A stretch of 64,000 bases of DNA from Anaerovibrio lipolyticus DSM 3074 (GTDB lineage Bacteria; Bacillota; Negativicutes; Selenomonadales; Selenomonadaceae), in contig NZ_FQYW01000015.1 in NCBI RefSeq assembly GCF_900141865.1, positions 21,342 to 85,341 on the forward strand, given 5' to 3'. Positions 44,997-53,267 of this stretch are shown one piece after another; the stretch's first letter is position 1; each line of letters starts with the position of its first letter. The notes beneath the pieces were generated by a model, which had not been told where the DNA came from, ran no database searches, and was given only the letters and a program-made list of their open reading frames with translations. The position numbers were made by a program, and so were the translations under genes.

Positions 44997-45439
44997 ATGA
45001 AAAAAGTTATGGCAGTTTTGTTATCAGCTATAATGCTGCTGTTTGGAACAGCCTGTGGCACCGGAACATCTGAAGGAAAGGGTGGAGAAACAAGGAATAC
45101 AGCTGTATTGAAAGAGTCCAAAGAAGCCTTGCCGTTGACGTTAAAGGAGATTTCTGCTATGTCAGTCAAGTTAAACAGCGGGTATGAGATGCCTGTAATC
45201 GGATTTGGAAAGAGAATTTTGAAAATGAAACGATAGCCGCCATTGCACATGCCCATGGAAGAACTCCGGCCCAGATTATTCTTCGCTGGCAGATACAGGC
45301 CGGGTATGTGGCAGTTCCGGGTTCAGCAAACCCGAACCATATTGCAGAAAATATCGCCGTATTTGATTTTTCTCTTTCTGGGGAAGAAATGAACAGGATT
45401 GCCAAATTGAACAAGCATCAAAGATATGAAAACTGGTGA
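44997..45439 (+). pseudogene. lipoprotein-type aldo/keto reductase, internally deleted
   Basis: Begins with a lipoprotein signal (lipobox LFGTAC) and the first strand of an aldo/keto reductase (SVKLNSGYEMPVIGFG). It then jumps, in a different frame, to the C-terminal part (HGRTPAQIILRWQIQAGYV and NIAVFDFSLSGEEMNRI). About 200 residues with the catalytic Tyr are missing, so it cannot be active. Confidence 0.85.
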
Positions 45440-45454
45440 AAAGGAGTGTTTTGG

Positions 45455-45850
45455 GTGAAAATTAATAATGAATTAGGCAACAATAATGTCCTTTGGCAGC
45501 AGGCACAGGACAAGAAAAAGAGCAATAAGGGCATACCTGTAAGTGACGATTTTTCCAGGATATTGCAGAATATGAGAGAGTATAAACCAGCTAACTATGA
45601 TGACACCATAAAGGTTGATGATAAAACAACGGTGACTACGCAGGTGTTATCTGATGGTTCCACCCTTACAACTGTGAGAAAAGAGGGAAAAATAATATCC
45701 CAGAGTAAAACCCCTGCAACCCGTCCGGAAAAAAATCCGACAGTGATTTCCACTGAAACTATAAAGGGACTCAAACAGGAGGATGAGGAACAATTACAAG
45801 CTATGACTAACCCTGATGCTCAATCAAAAATTGTTACAGAAATAGTATAG
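45455..45850 (+). CDS. hypothetical protein
   Basis: 131 residues, hydrophilic, no signal or membrane segment. A TVTTQVLSDGSTLTTVRKEG stretch suggests a short beta hairpin repeat. I recognise no family. A GTG start at 45455 fits the AAGGAG ribosome site. It follows the aldo/keto reductase remnant. Confidence 0.6.
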   Translation: MKINNELGNNNVLWQQAQDKKKSNKGIPVSDDFSRILQNMREYKPANYDDTIKVDDKTTVTTQVLSDGSTLTTVRKEGKIISQSKTPATRPEKNPTVISTETIKGLKQEDEEQLQAMTNPDAQSKIVTEIV

Positions 45851-45889
45851 CATCGCCGTTAAGTTTGGTTGAGAGCAAAAAATGTAAAA

Positions 45890-45942
45890 TTTAAGCCCTA
45901 TTCGGGAGGCAAATTAATGCCAGCTGAATAGGGCTTTAGTTT
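45890..45942. terminator. bidirectional terminator
   Basis: AAGCCCTATTC / GAATAGGGCTT arms with T/A runs on both sides, between convergent genes. Confidence 0.85.
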
Positions 45943-46202
45943 TATGCATCTGTCCTTATTCCTTTATTTTTTGCATAAGACCTTACTACTTCAAGAACAT
46001 ATTGTTGACAAGATGTTCCGGCAGCTGGGTCAAAATCTTCATTGTGAATTTCTGTATTTGATATAATACGAATTCCTAAGAATGGCACCTTATAATTTTT
46101 GCAAATATGTGCAGCTGCATGAGCTTCCATTTCTTCACAAGAAGAACCATATTTTTCGTTTTTGCATAGCAAGTCATATTTGTGTACTGTTATTTGGACC
46201 AC
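45942..46202 (-). pseudogene. C-terminal fragment of MTA/SAH nucleosidase-like protein
   Basis: 86 residues. CEEMEAHAAAHICKNYKVPF, then RIISNTEIHNEDF, match the C-terminal part of 5'-methylthioadenosine/S-adenosylhomocysteine nucleosidase-like phosphorylases. The N-terminal two thirds are absent, so this is a remnant. Confidence 0.75.
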
Positions 46203-46318
46203 GCCGATTTCAGCGTAACACTTAATATTTATCTTCTGATGTTGTCCGTTCCGAAGTTAATATGATAGGCGCTCTGCTATGGCAGGGCATTTTTATTGTA
46301 GAAAAAAGATATGGCGTG

Positions 46319-46328
46319 ATGATATAAT
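46319..46328 (+). promoter_or_regulatory. extended -10 promoter of the gltS operon
   Basis: TGA-TATAAT, an extended -10 with no good -35. It is about 130 nt upstream of the gltS start and just before the structured leader. Confidence 0.5.
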
Positions 46329-46378
46329 GACATTAATATTTTAGCATCCCTGCAACCAAGAACCTCATTGGTAAGGAA

Positions 46379-46438
46379 CTGACTTTAAAAAATAGCGGCA
46401 ACTCGGGCACTGCGAGTTTCTGAGACCGCTCCTGTCAG
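46379..46438 (+). ncRNA. structured 5' leader of the gltS operon
   Basis: Three nested stems: CTGAC/GTCAG, AGCGG/CCGCT and AACTCG/CGAGTT. They end 7 nt before the AAAAAGGGGGG ribosome site. A separate ACCAA/TTGGT hairpin precedes them. This looks like a cis-regulatory RNA, but I match it to no known riboswitch class. Confidence 0.5.
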
Positions 46439-46458
46439 AAAGAAAAAGGGGGGAACTT

Positions 46459-47700
46459 ATGTCTTTTGAAACTGTTGATGGTACATTGAATATCAGCTGT
46501 TCGATGGTCATGACGACGGCACTGGCAGCTATCCTGCTCCTGATTGGCTTCTGGATCCGGAAGAAGGTGAACTTCCTCACGAAGTACTGCATTCCGGCTC
46601 CTGTGGTGGGTGGCTTCCTGTTCATGTTCATCACCTTTGCCGGACATCAGAGCGGCGCGTTCGCGTTCAAGTTCGACACGACCTTCCAGAGTCCGTTCAT
46701 GGTGGCGTTCTTCACCACCGTCGGCCTTGGCGCGTCCCTTTCCCTTTTGAAGAAGGGTGGCATACTGCTGATAGTCTACTGGCTAATCGCTGGCGTCGTA
46801 TCCATCATCCAGAACTGCATCAGCATCGGCCTCGCCAATGTCACAGGCCTTAAATATCCCTACGCACTCCTGGCAGGCGCCATCTCCATGATAGGCGGAC
46901 ACGGAGCGGCAGGCTCCTACGGTTCTACCTTTACCGATATGGGCTATCCGGCAGGTATCACCGTCGGCGCGGCAGCTGCGACCCTCGGCCTGATATTCGG
47001 CGTTCTGGCGGGCGGACCGGTGGCCCATATGCTGATTGAGAAGAACCACCTGACCCCGGACAATTCCGAGACTCTGGACACTTCCGTCGAAGAGATCAAC
47101 GCAGGACACGGCGAGAAGCTTACAAGCCTGGATGTCCTGCAGAACGTGACCTCGATCCTGTTCTGCATGGCGCTTGGAACCGAGATTTCCGGCTGGATTG
47201 GCAAGCTTATCGGAATGAGCTTCCCGTCTTATGTCGGCGCAATGTTCGTCGCTATGCTTGTCCGCAACCTGAACGAGCAGTTCCACTGGTATCATTTCAA
47301 ATTCCCACTGGTGGATGGCACTGGCGATATTATGCTGAACCTGTATCTTTCCATGGCACTGATGAGTCTGAACCTGTATCAGCTGCTTGACCTGATTGGA
47401 CCGGTCCTTCTCATCGTCGTTACGCAGGTGGTGGTACTGGTGCTCCTTTCCATCTTCGTCGTTTTCCCAATCCTAGGAAAAAACTACGATGCAGCAGTCA
47501 TGTGCGCGGGCCTTCTGGGCCACGGCCTCGGTGCTACGCCATCCGCACTCGTGAATATGACGGCGGTCAAGGACAAATATGGCATGTCCAGAAAGGCCTT
47601 CATGATTGTCCCAATCGTCGGTGCGTTCCTGGTGGATATCATCTATCAGCCGCAGACCATTGCGTTCATCAAGTTCTTCGTGCAGGACTTCGCAGGTTGA
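46459..47700 (+). CDS. gltS: sodium/glutamate symporter
   Basis: 413 residues, about 10-12 membrane segments. Two inverted repeats have GGFLFMFI/LGASLSLLKKGG in the first and GLGATPSALVNMTAV in the second, as in GltS. It imports glutamate with sodium. Base use is far more GC-rich than the surroundings, as in the next two genes. Glutamate is the product of the formimidoyl transfer encoded next, which may explain the grouping. Confidence 0.9.
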   Translation: MSFETVDGTLNISCSMVMTTALAAILLLIGFWIRKKVNFLTKYCIPAPVVGGFLFMFITFAGHQSGAFAFKFDTTFQSPFMVAFFTTVGLGASLSLLKKGGILLIVYWLIAGVVSIIQNCISIGLANVTGLKYPYALLAGAISMIGGHGAAGSYGSTFTDMGYPAGITVGAAAATLGLIFGVLAGGPVAHMLIEKNHLTPDNSETLDTSVEEINAGHGEKLTSLDVLQNVTSILFCMALGTEISGWIGKLIGMSFPSYVGAMFVAMLVRNLNEQFHWYHFKFPLVDGTGDIMLNLYLSMALMSLNLYQLLDLIGPVLLIVVTQVVVLVLLSIFVVFPILGKNYDAAVMCAGLLGHGLGATPSALVNMTAVKDKYGMSRKAFMIVPIVGAFLVDIIYQPQTIAFIKFFVQDFAG

Positions 47701-47740
47701 CGGAAGAACAGAATAAAACTGTTAAGAGGAGTACAGAATT

Positions 47741-48658
47741 ATGGCAAAACTTGTTGAGTGTATCCCGAATTTCAGTCTGAGCAAAGAGAAGAATGAAGCT
47801 GGCTACAACACACTAATCGAAGTGGCAAAGAGCGTGCCGGGTTGCATCCTTTTTGACGCACAGACCGACGGAAACCACAACCGCAGCGTCTTCACGCTGC
47901 TTGGCTCTCCCGAAGCAGTGGAAGAGGTGGCGTTCCGTCTAGCGAAGAAGGCAATGGAGCTGATCGACATGAACCACCATGTGGGCGAGCACTCCCGCAT
48001 GGGTGCCACCGACGTCATTCCCTTCGTACCTACCATGGACGTGACCGTGGAGGAGTGCGTTGAGATGTCAAAGCGCCTCGGAAAGAGAATGTGGGATGAA
48101 CTGAAGATCCCGTCCTTCCTGTATGAGGATTCCGCAACGGTACCGGAGCGCAGGAATCTGGCAACCTGCAGAAAGGGACAGTTCGAAGGCATGCCCGAGA
48201 AGCTGCTGCAGCCTGAGTGGGCACCGGATTTCGGTGGGCGGAAGATACACCCCACCGCTGGCATTACCGCCATCGGCGCGCGTCCGCCGCTGGTCGCCTT
48301 CAACGTGAACCTGGCGACCTCCGATGTGCAGATTGCGAAGAATATCGCAAAGGTAATCCGCGAGTCCTCCGGCGGCTTCAAGGCCTGCAAGGCCATGGGC
48401 TTTATGCTCGAGGACAGAGGCATCGCCCAGGTCTCCATGAATATGGTAAACTATGAAGTCACTTCCCTTCCGGTGGTCTACGAGATGATTCGCGCCATGG
48501 CGGAGCGCTACGGAACACATATCGTCGGAAGCGAACTGGTGGGGCTTGCGCCGGCTAAGGCACTTCTGGACTGCGCGGAATTCTACCTGAAGCTCGAGAA
48601 TTTCGATTACAAGAACCAGGTGATGGAGTATCATCTGATTGATATGCTTGGAGAGTAA
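47741..48658 (+). CDS. ftcD: glutamate formimidoyltransferase
   Basis: 305 residues. Starts AKLVECIPNFSLSKEKNE and contains the MNHHVGEHSRMGATDVIPF region that binds formiminoglutamate and tetrahydrofolate. It transfers the formimidoyl group of formiminoglutamate (from histidine breakdown) to folate. Only the transferase domain is present; the cyclodeaminase is the separate next gene. Ribosome site AGAGGAG. Confidence 0.95.
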   Translation: MAKLVECIPNFSLSKEKNEAGYNTLIEVAKSVPGCILFDAQTDGNHNRSVFTLLGSPEAVEEVAFRLAKKAMELIDMNHHVGEHSRMGATDVIPFVPTMDVTVEECVEMSKRLGKRMWDELKIPSFLYEDSATVPERRNLATCRKGQFEGMPEKLLQPEWAPDFGGRKIHPTAGITAIGARPPLVAFNVNLATSDVQIAKNIAKVIRESSGGFKACKAMGFMLEDRGIAQVSMNMVNYEVTSLPVVYEMIRAMAERYGTHIVGSELVGLAPAKALLDCAEFYLKLENFDYKNQVMEYHLIDMLGE

Positions 48659-48661
48659 ACA

Positions 48662-49294
48662 ATGAAATTATCAGAACTGAGCGTTCTGGCCTTCACGGAG
48701 CGGGTAGCCTCCTGCGATCCTGCTCCCGGCGGCGGTTCATGCGCGGCACTTTACGGCTGCCTTGGAGCTGCGCTGACAGCGATGGTCAGCGGAATGACAC
48801 AGAACAGAAAGAAATACGCTGAATACGAGGAGCATGTGAAGGAAATCGAGGCGAAGTGCGGGATGCTCCGTGAAAAGCTGGCGGACGTGATGGAGCGGGA
48901 CACGGACGCGTTTCTTCTGGTAAGCGATGCCTACGCCCTCCCGAAGGCGACGGACGAAGAAAAGGCGGCCAGAAGCCTGGCAATCCAGGAAGGACTGAAG
49001 GCCTGCACCAGGACACCACTGGAGATGATGGAGCTGATGGGGGAGGCTGTTGAATTGATTTCCTCCATGATGGACGGCTTCAACACGAACTGTGCCAGCG
49101 ACCTCGGCGTGGCGGCACTGTCCCTGAAAGCCGGCATTCTCGGTGCCTGGCTGAACATAAAAATCAACACTGGTTCCCTGAAGGACAAGGCCTTCGCAGC
49201 GGATGCCGAGGCGAGAGGACAGGCGGTCCTGGACCGTGCAGTCCCCGCGGCAGATGACTGCTTTGCCAGACTCCTGAAGATGGTGGAAGGATAA
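48662..49294 (+). CDS. fchA: formimidoyltetrahydrofolate cyclodeaminase
   Basis: 210 residues, helical. DPAPGGGSCAALYGCLGAAL near 20-40 is the folate-binding signature; the C-terminal half has NCASDLGVAALSLKAGI. It turns 5-formimidoyl-THF to 5,10-methenyl-THF and ammonia. It starts 3 nt after ftcD. The hut genes for earlier histidine steps are not in the window. Confidence 0.93.
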   Translation: MKLSELSVLAFTERVASCDPAPGGGSCAALYGCLGAALTAMVSGMTQNRKKYAEYEEHVKEIEAKCGMLREKLADVMERDTDAFLLVSDAYALPKATDEEKAARSLAIQEGLKACTRTPLEMMELMGEAVELISSMMDGFNTNCASDLGVAALSLKAGILGAWLNIKINTGSLKDKAFAADAEARGQAVLDRAVPAADDCFARLLKMVEG

Positions 49295-49340
49295 GCCAAA
49301 ACGCAGAATACATTGCTTTTGAAGACAGGGGAATAGACAT

Positions 49341-49772
49341 ATGAAAAATTATAGGTTAGCGTTATCCCTTATTCTGGCCGCGCTGTTGTCTTTTGCGTGT
49401 TTGAATGCAAATATTTCATTTTGTCAGGCTGCCCAATGGGAATGGGTGACTTCAACTGACGAAGTTGATTATGAAATTGATGTTTCCACAGTTCAAAGGG
49501 TACAACTTAAATTTGCCGGGGATAATGTGATATGTTGGATAAAAACAACCACGTTGGATAATAAATATGGTATGGCCAAGTTCGCCTTCAGAGATAAGAA
49601 CGGCATCAAACAATATGTAATGCTTTCCGGAACCGGTTATGATGAAAATGGAAATGTAACTGGCTGGGCACCAACAATAAGTGAGCCCTTTGATTTTCAT
49701 TATCGGACAATCAACAAGGGCAGCTTTTATGAAGCCCTCTATGATAAAGCCATGGAATGTGTAGCTGAATAG
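49341..49772 (+). CDS. secreted hypothetical protein
   Basis: 143 residues with a signal sequence (about 1-30). The mature part starts WEWVTSTDEVDYEIDVSTV and has a W.K.TT.....G..KF pattern typical of small secreted proteins of Negativicutes with no assigned role. Its composition returns to the AT-rich background. Confidence 0.75.
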   Translation: MKNYRLALSLILAALLSFACLNANISFCQAAQWEWVTSTDEVDYEIDVSTVQRVQLKFAGDNVICWIKTTTLDNKYGMAKFAFRDKNGIKQYVMLSGTGYDENGNVTGWAPTISEPFDFHYRTINKGSFYEALYDKAMECVAE

Positions 49773-49830
49773 TCTTCTACAGCCCCTGCGTGTTGCTCTT
49801 TCTAATAAATAGGCAGGAGATGAAAACAGT

Positions 49831-49880
49831 AAAAGCCCTGAGTGAATTCTTAATTTTAGATTCTACTCAGGACTTTTTAT
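49831..49880. terminator. bidirectional terminator
   Basis: CCCTGAGT / ACTCAGG arms with A and T runs on either side, between convergent genes. Confidence 0.75.
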
Positions 49881-49897
49881 ATATTTAAAGTCAGATA

Positions 49898-50125
49898 TTA
49901 TTTCTTATCTGGTTTATTATGTTCATCATGCTTTGGAGGTAATGGCTTTGGTTCTTTATCTTTAGGTGGCTTTACTACCTTTTTATCATGGTCAATGTGT
50001 TGAGCTTCCGCTGAAATGTGAGGTGCCGGTGTATTATCGTGGGGTTGTGAAGTAGCTGCAAAGGCAGGAACTGTACTTAACATCATAATACTCATAACAC
50101 CGGCTAAAATAGTTTTCTTGTTCAT
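49898..50125 (-). CDS. secreted Pro/Lys/His-rich protein, paralogue of 52351-52728
   Basis: 75 residues. The signal peptide (MNKKTILAGVMSIMMLSTVP, cleaved after AFA) is nearly identical to that of the 52.3-kb gene. The mature part is disordered, with PPKDKEPKPLPPKHDEH. Function unknown. Metal binding or a wall/surface role is conceivable from the His/Pro content. Confidence 0.7.
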   Translation of the reverse strand: MNKKTILAGVMSIMMLSTVPAFAATSQPHDNTPAPHISAEAQHIDHDKKVVKPPKDKEPKPLPPKHDEHNKPDKK

Positions 50126-50304
50126 AAAATCGCTTCCTTTCTTTTGATGGTTTTATTATAGGGAGCAAACATAAACTATTCCTAAACATAAAATAAAGAA
50201 TACCATAAATAAAAATAAAGCCAGGATAAGAGGAGACCACCTCCCGCATAATTAAATCATTATTTAACCTTCAATTTGAATGGATAAAAACAGTCGAATC
50301 GTTG

Positions 50305-50509
50305 ATAGGGCTTATGGCATTATGCGTATCACCCAAACAGAAAATCAGCACAAAAGCACTATGACAGAGTAAAAGAATACCTGCCGTCAACTGGAACAGT
50401 AATGGCAATAAGGCTCACAGAAAAGCAGTATGCCAATATTACCTACCTTGCCGGGGAACCGGATTTGCAGAAAAAAATCGTTGGTAAGAACTGCTACATC
50501 ATGCTATAA
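50305..50509 (+). pseudogene. cas2 remnant (type II-like)
   Basis: The reading frame ending at the TAA at 50507 gives RVKEYLPSTGTVMAIRLTEK, QYANITYLAGEP and KKIVGKNCYIML. This matches the C-terminal half of type II Cas2 (LP..G.V....-TEKQ(F/Y)......G.....-IV). Upstream residues resembling the middle of Cas2 (IMRITQTENQ) are in another frame, and the N-terminus is absent. A 36-bp repeat begins 75 bp downstream. Confidence 0.65.
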
Positions 50510-50583
50510 TTTTGCCCAAGAAACAGGACGTTTGGGGTAGTAATTTTATATTAAGGGGCTCTGGGACCGCATGAAACCTACTA

Positions 50584-50619
50584 CTAATACGACCCTCCAA
50601 AAATGGAGGGTCATTCAAC
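50584..50619. repeat. 36-bp CRISPR-like repeat, copy 1
   Basis: Exact 36-bp duplicate of 51601-51636, with different bases on both sides. It begins CTAATACGACCCTCC and ends GGAGGGTCATTCAAC (its complement begins GTTGAATGACC). An internal 8-bp inverted repeat GACCCTCC/GGAGGGTC is present. It lies just after a cas2 remnant, as a CRISPR array would. Confidence 0.6.
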
Positions 50620-50722
50620 GTAGCTGTTTTGGGGCTTGTCCCGTGAGCGGAAAAGCCAACTGAAAATTCCCATGAGTATCACGCTCCCATCAAATTCCCT
50701 ACAAAAAGAGGAGGATTTTAAA

Positions 50723-51067
50723 GTGAGTGCTATATTTCCGGATATTATCGACAAAGTGCCCGTGAGAGATTATGGAATCGATGGTCTTTCTGTTCATGTA
50801 GACCACACTTCAACGGGAACAGTATATTTTGTGAGTGACGAAAAAGAAGTCCCCTTCCCGGAACATTCTCATGCCGCGCAATGGACTGTAGTGGTAAGCG
50901 GAAAATGTTTATTTACAGCCAATGGCGAAACCAAGACATATCAGCAAGGCGACACATATTTCATCCCGGCAGGTTTAAATTTCCCTTTCGGTAGTCACAT
51001 ATTCCCGTACTATCGGAGAAAAAGCAAGGCCATGTGTGGAAATAAATCGTGTATACAACTCCATTGA
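50723..51067 (+). CDS. small cupin-domain protein
   Basis: 114 residues. Cupin motif PEHSHAAQWTVVVSGKC, then YQQGDTYFIPAG. The GTG at 50723 has a strong ribosome site (GAGGAGG), so the longer upstream frame is rejected. The C-terminus after FGSHIFPYYRR is unusual and might be frameshifted. With the next gene it lies between the two 36-bp repeats. Confidence 0.75.
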   Translation: MSAIFPDIIDKVPVRDYGIDGLSVHVDHTSTGTVYFVSDEKEVPFPEHSHAAQWTVVVSGKCLFTANGETKTYQQGDTYFIPAGLNFPFGSHIFPYYRRKSKAMCGNKSCIQLH

Positions 51068-51081
51068 AAGGGATGTTTTTT

Positions 51082-51492
51082 ATGACAACTGTACGAGAAT
51101 TGATTGGTAAATTTGAAACCATGATTAACACCGCAGATGAAGCACTGGCGGCAGAACTTATTGCCGAGGATGCCATCTTCTATGCTCCGACACAGCCGGA
51201 GCCGCTCAAAGGCTCGAAAGGCTATCTCGCCATCGTTTACATGATGCGCTCGGCATTTTCCGATGTTCAATGGCACTTGGAGGATTGCGTTGCAGAACAG
51301 GATAAAATTGCGGTTTGCTGGACTTGCACGGGAACACATGATGGAAATTTCATGGGGCATCCCGCCACGAATAAATCCTTCAAAGTTCGTTGCATGAACT
51401 TTTACGAATTGAGAAACGGGAAGTTTATCTCGGATATTGGCTGCCCGGACATTCTCGGCATCCTTATCCAGACGGGAATGATTCAGCCCTAA
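51082..51492 (+). CDS. SnoaL/NTF2-like protein
   Basis: 136 residues. A conserved alpha+beta barrel of the SnoaL-like group: LIGKFETMINTADEALAAEL, then DVQWHLEDCVAEQDKIAVCW and MNFYELRNGKF. Such proteins isomerise or bind small polyketide-like or other ligands; no substrate is evident. It directly follows the cupin gene, and its last bases overlap a terminase remnant on the other strand. Confidence 0.8.
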   Translation: MTTVRELIGKFETMINTADEALAAELIAEDAIFYAPTQPEPLKGSKGYLAIVYMMRSAFSDVQWHLEDCVAEQDKIAVCWTCTGTHDGNFMGHPATNKSFKVRCMNFYELRNGKFISDIGCPDILGILIQTGMIQP

Positions 51493-51600
51493 AACACCAG
51501 TAATCCCCGGCTCTCATACACGCTCTCCCCATTCACATTTCCGCAACGAATAGCCCGGTCAAGAGCCATGATGAGAGCAATTGCTCCGTCAATTTTCTCG
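51489..51600 (-). pseudogene. phage terminase large subunit, C-terminal fragment
   Basis: Minus strand encodes KIDGAIALIMALDRAIRCGN, then SVYESRGLLVF and a stop. This is the typical end of large terminase subunits of tailed phages. Only about 36 residues remain, abutting the second 36-bp repeat. It marks an eroded prophage. Confidence 0.75.
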
Positions 51601-51636
51601 CTAATACGACCCTCCAAAAATGGAGGGTCATTCAAC
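51601..51636. repeat. 36-bp CRISPR-like repeat, copy 2
   Basis: Identical to 50584-50619. The 981 bp between the copies hold two small genes and the terminase fragment rather than spacers. Confidence 0.6.
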
Positions 51637-51654
51637 TCAATCAAAGTGCTATAC

Positions 51655-52218
51655 TTATTTTAATTTTGCACCATCATGAAAAGCCTTACCTACTGGTTTT
51701 TCATTTATCTGTAAGTAAGTGTGGTTAACTCCATCGAAGATAATCGGTGCCAGCTTGGCTACATCAACCTTATCATCAGAGGTCAATACCCGCTCGTCAA
51801 TGCTGACATTTTTTATTTTTCCTACCAACCGGCAAGCCTCTCTGTCATAGTGCAACACCTCGCACTCAAAGGCCATCGGCAACTCATTAATAATAGGTGC
51901 GTCTACAAACTCACTCTTGGTTGCGGTAAATCCAGCTTTTTTGAATTTATCTGGTACCTTAAGGCCACTTTCAATACCAACATAATCACACTCTACCATA
52001 TGAGATACATCGCCAATGCTGACCGTAAAGGCCTTTCTTGCCTCAAGATTATCTGAGGTCTTATGGTTGGCCCCCATACAGATAAATATTTCATCATCAT
52101 CATGGATACCGCCCCAAGCTGCGTTCATGGCATTGGGATTACCTTCATTATCATAGGTAGCAACAATAAAAACCGGCTGTGGGTATACCCACGGTTTGGC
52201 CCCAAAATTTTTTCTCAT
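51655..52218 (-). CDS. flavin reductase-like FMN-binding protein
   Basis: 187 residues. RKNFGAKPWVYPQPVFIVAT, then PNAMNAAWGGIHDDDEIFICM, and FECEVLHYDREACRLVGKI match the flavin-reductase-like split-barrel family that binds FMN. The exact electron donor is unknown. The start at 52218 has GGAGG 10 nt upstream. Confidence 0.88.
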   Translation of the reverse strand: MRKNFGAKPWVYPQPVFIVATYDNEGNPNAMNAAWGGIHDDDEIFICMGANHKTSDNLEARKAFTVSIGDVSHMVECDYVGIESGLKVPDKFKKAGFTATKSEFVDAPIINELPMAFECEVLHYDREACRLVGKIKNVSIDERVLTSDDKVDVAKLAPIIFDGVNHTYLQINEKPVGKAFHDGAKLK

Positions 52219-52350
52219 ACCAACATCGCCTCCAGTAATGTTTTCTAACATAATAAAATATTATTGCCTGCTTGTAAACTGATTTCAATCTTAAGGCCAA
52301 TATGCCCCTCCCAAAACGGAGGGGCATATTAAATATTACATTAATGATAG

Positions 52351-52728
52351 TTAGCTGTTGCTTTTTTGGGAATTATCAACTGTATTTTGTTTCCCGTGGC
52401 CGACCCCGTCAGGAGGTGGAAGTGGTTTGCCGTCTTTATCCTTTGGAGGCTCAGGAGGTCTGTGTCCGTTGTTATTGGCTCCATTTTGCCCATGTATTTC
52501 CTTGTTATCAGGTGGAGGCAGCGGATTACCATTTTCATCCTTTGGAGGTTCAGGGGGTTGTTCGCCTTTCTTCATCTGTGGTGGTTGTCCCTGCTGCTTA
52601 CCATCAGCATCCTGACTGATTTGTTGGTGACTGACCGAATCAGTAGAATGGTTAGTAGCTGCAAAGGCAGGAACTGTACTTAACATCATAATACTCATAA
52701 CACCGGCTAAAATAGTTTTCTTGCTCAT
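52351..52728 (-). CDS. secreted proline-rich repeat protein
   Basis: 125 residues with the same signal peptide as 49898-50125. The mature part is disordered and contains two near-copies of PPEPPKDENGNPLPPPD (also PPEPPKDKDGKPLPPPD), spaced by a Gly/Asn-rich stretch. Secreted; function unknown. The 5' leaders of the two genes are also nearly identical, pointing to a recent duplication. Confidence 0.75.
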   Translation of the reverse strand: MSKKTILAGVMSIMMLSTVPAFAATNHSTDSVSHQQISQDADGKQQGQPPQMKKGEQPPEPPKDENGNPLPPPDNKEIHGQNGANNNGHRPPEPPKDKDGKPLPPPDGVGHGKQNTVDNSQKSNS

Positions 52729-52833
52729 AAAATCGCTTCCTTTCTTTTGATGGTTTTATTATAGAAAGCAAATATAAACTATCCTTAAACTTAAAATAAA
52801 GAATATCATAATTTACCTGTAATCGTTTTTTCA

Positions 52834-52850
52834 TTCATCCGTATGTATAG
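52834..52850 (+). repeat. 17-nt motif TTCATCCGTATGTATAG, copy 2
   Basis: Exact copy of 37661-37677, here 55 nt upstream of the RLHGPR-type precursor and in the same direction, so it is plausibly part of its promoter (TATAGT follows as a -10-like string). Confidence 0.6.
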
Positions 52851-52904
52851 TCACAAAAGATAAAACAAAGGCAAAGACCTACATACAGAAAGGAGATATG
52901 ACTT

Positions 52905-53096
52905 ATGAAAACGAAGGTTGAACTTAACGAAATGGAAATGGATCAGGTAGCCGGTGGCCGTATCAGAATCAGACTCCATGGCCCGCGTAAAAATTCCATC
53001 CAAAGAATCAAGGAATTGATAGATATTTTCAGAGGTGTAAAGGATACTGTTGAGACCACGGTACAAAAAAATACCACGGAGCAAAAGTCAGCATGA
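52905..53096 (+). CDS. short-leader double-glycine peptide precursor
   Basis: 63 residues. Leader MKTKVELNEMEMDQVAGG, then a cationic core of about 45 residues starting RIRIRLHGPRKNSIQRIKEL, without cysteine. It resembles unmodified class II bacteriocins or signalling peptides that are cleaved after Gly-Gly by a peptidase-containing ABC transporter. A related core is at 37424. Ribosome site AAAGGAGATATG; a strong terminator follows. Confidence 0.8.
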   Translation: MKTKVELNEMEMDQVAGGRIRIRLHGPRKNSIQRIKELIDIFRGVKDTVETTVQKNTTEQKSA

Positions 53097-53152
53097 CGCA
53101 GAAAAAATAATGCCTTACCTGCTAAGGGGATTTAGAGGAAGGCTTACAATAA

Positions 53153-53195
53153 AAAGGCTCGTTGCATTGAGAAAATTGCAATGAGCCTCTTTTGT
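53153..53195 (+). terminator. terminator after the short-leader peptide gene
   Basis: AGGCTCGTTGCA / TGCAATGAGCCT stem followed by CTTTTG. Confidence 0.85.
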
Positions 53196-53267
53196 TATAC
53201 TCAACCGGTCCCTTTTCTTTTTTTAGTTCCATCATGCCCACCGATTTGTTCCCTTTTTCGCATCGCT

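Noticed and set aside
50586-50594. TAATACGAC resembles the start of a T7 phage promoter
   Set aside because: Only nine bases match and the following bases diverge; the string is part of the 36-bp repeat.
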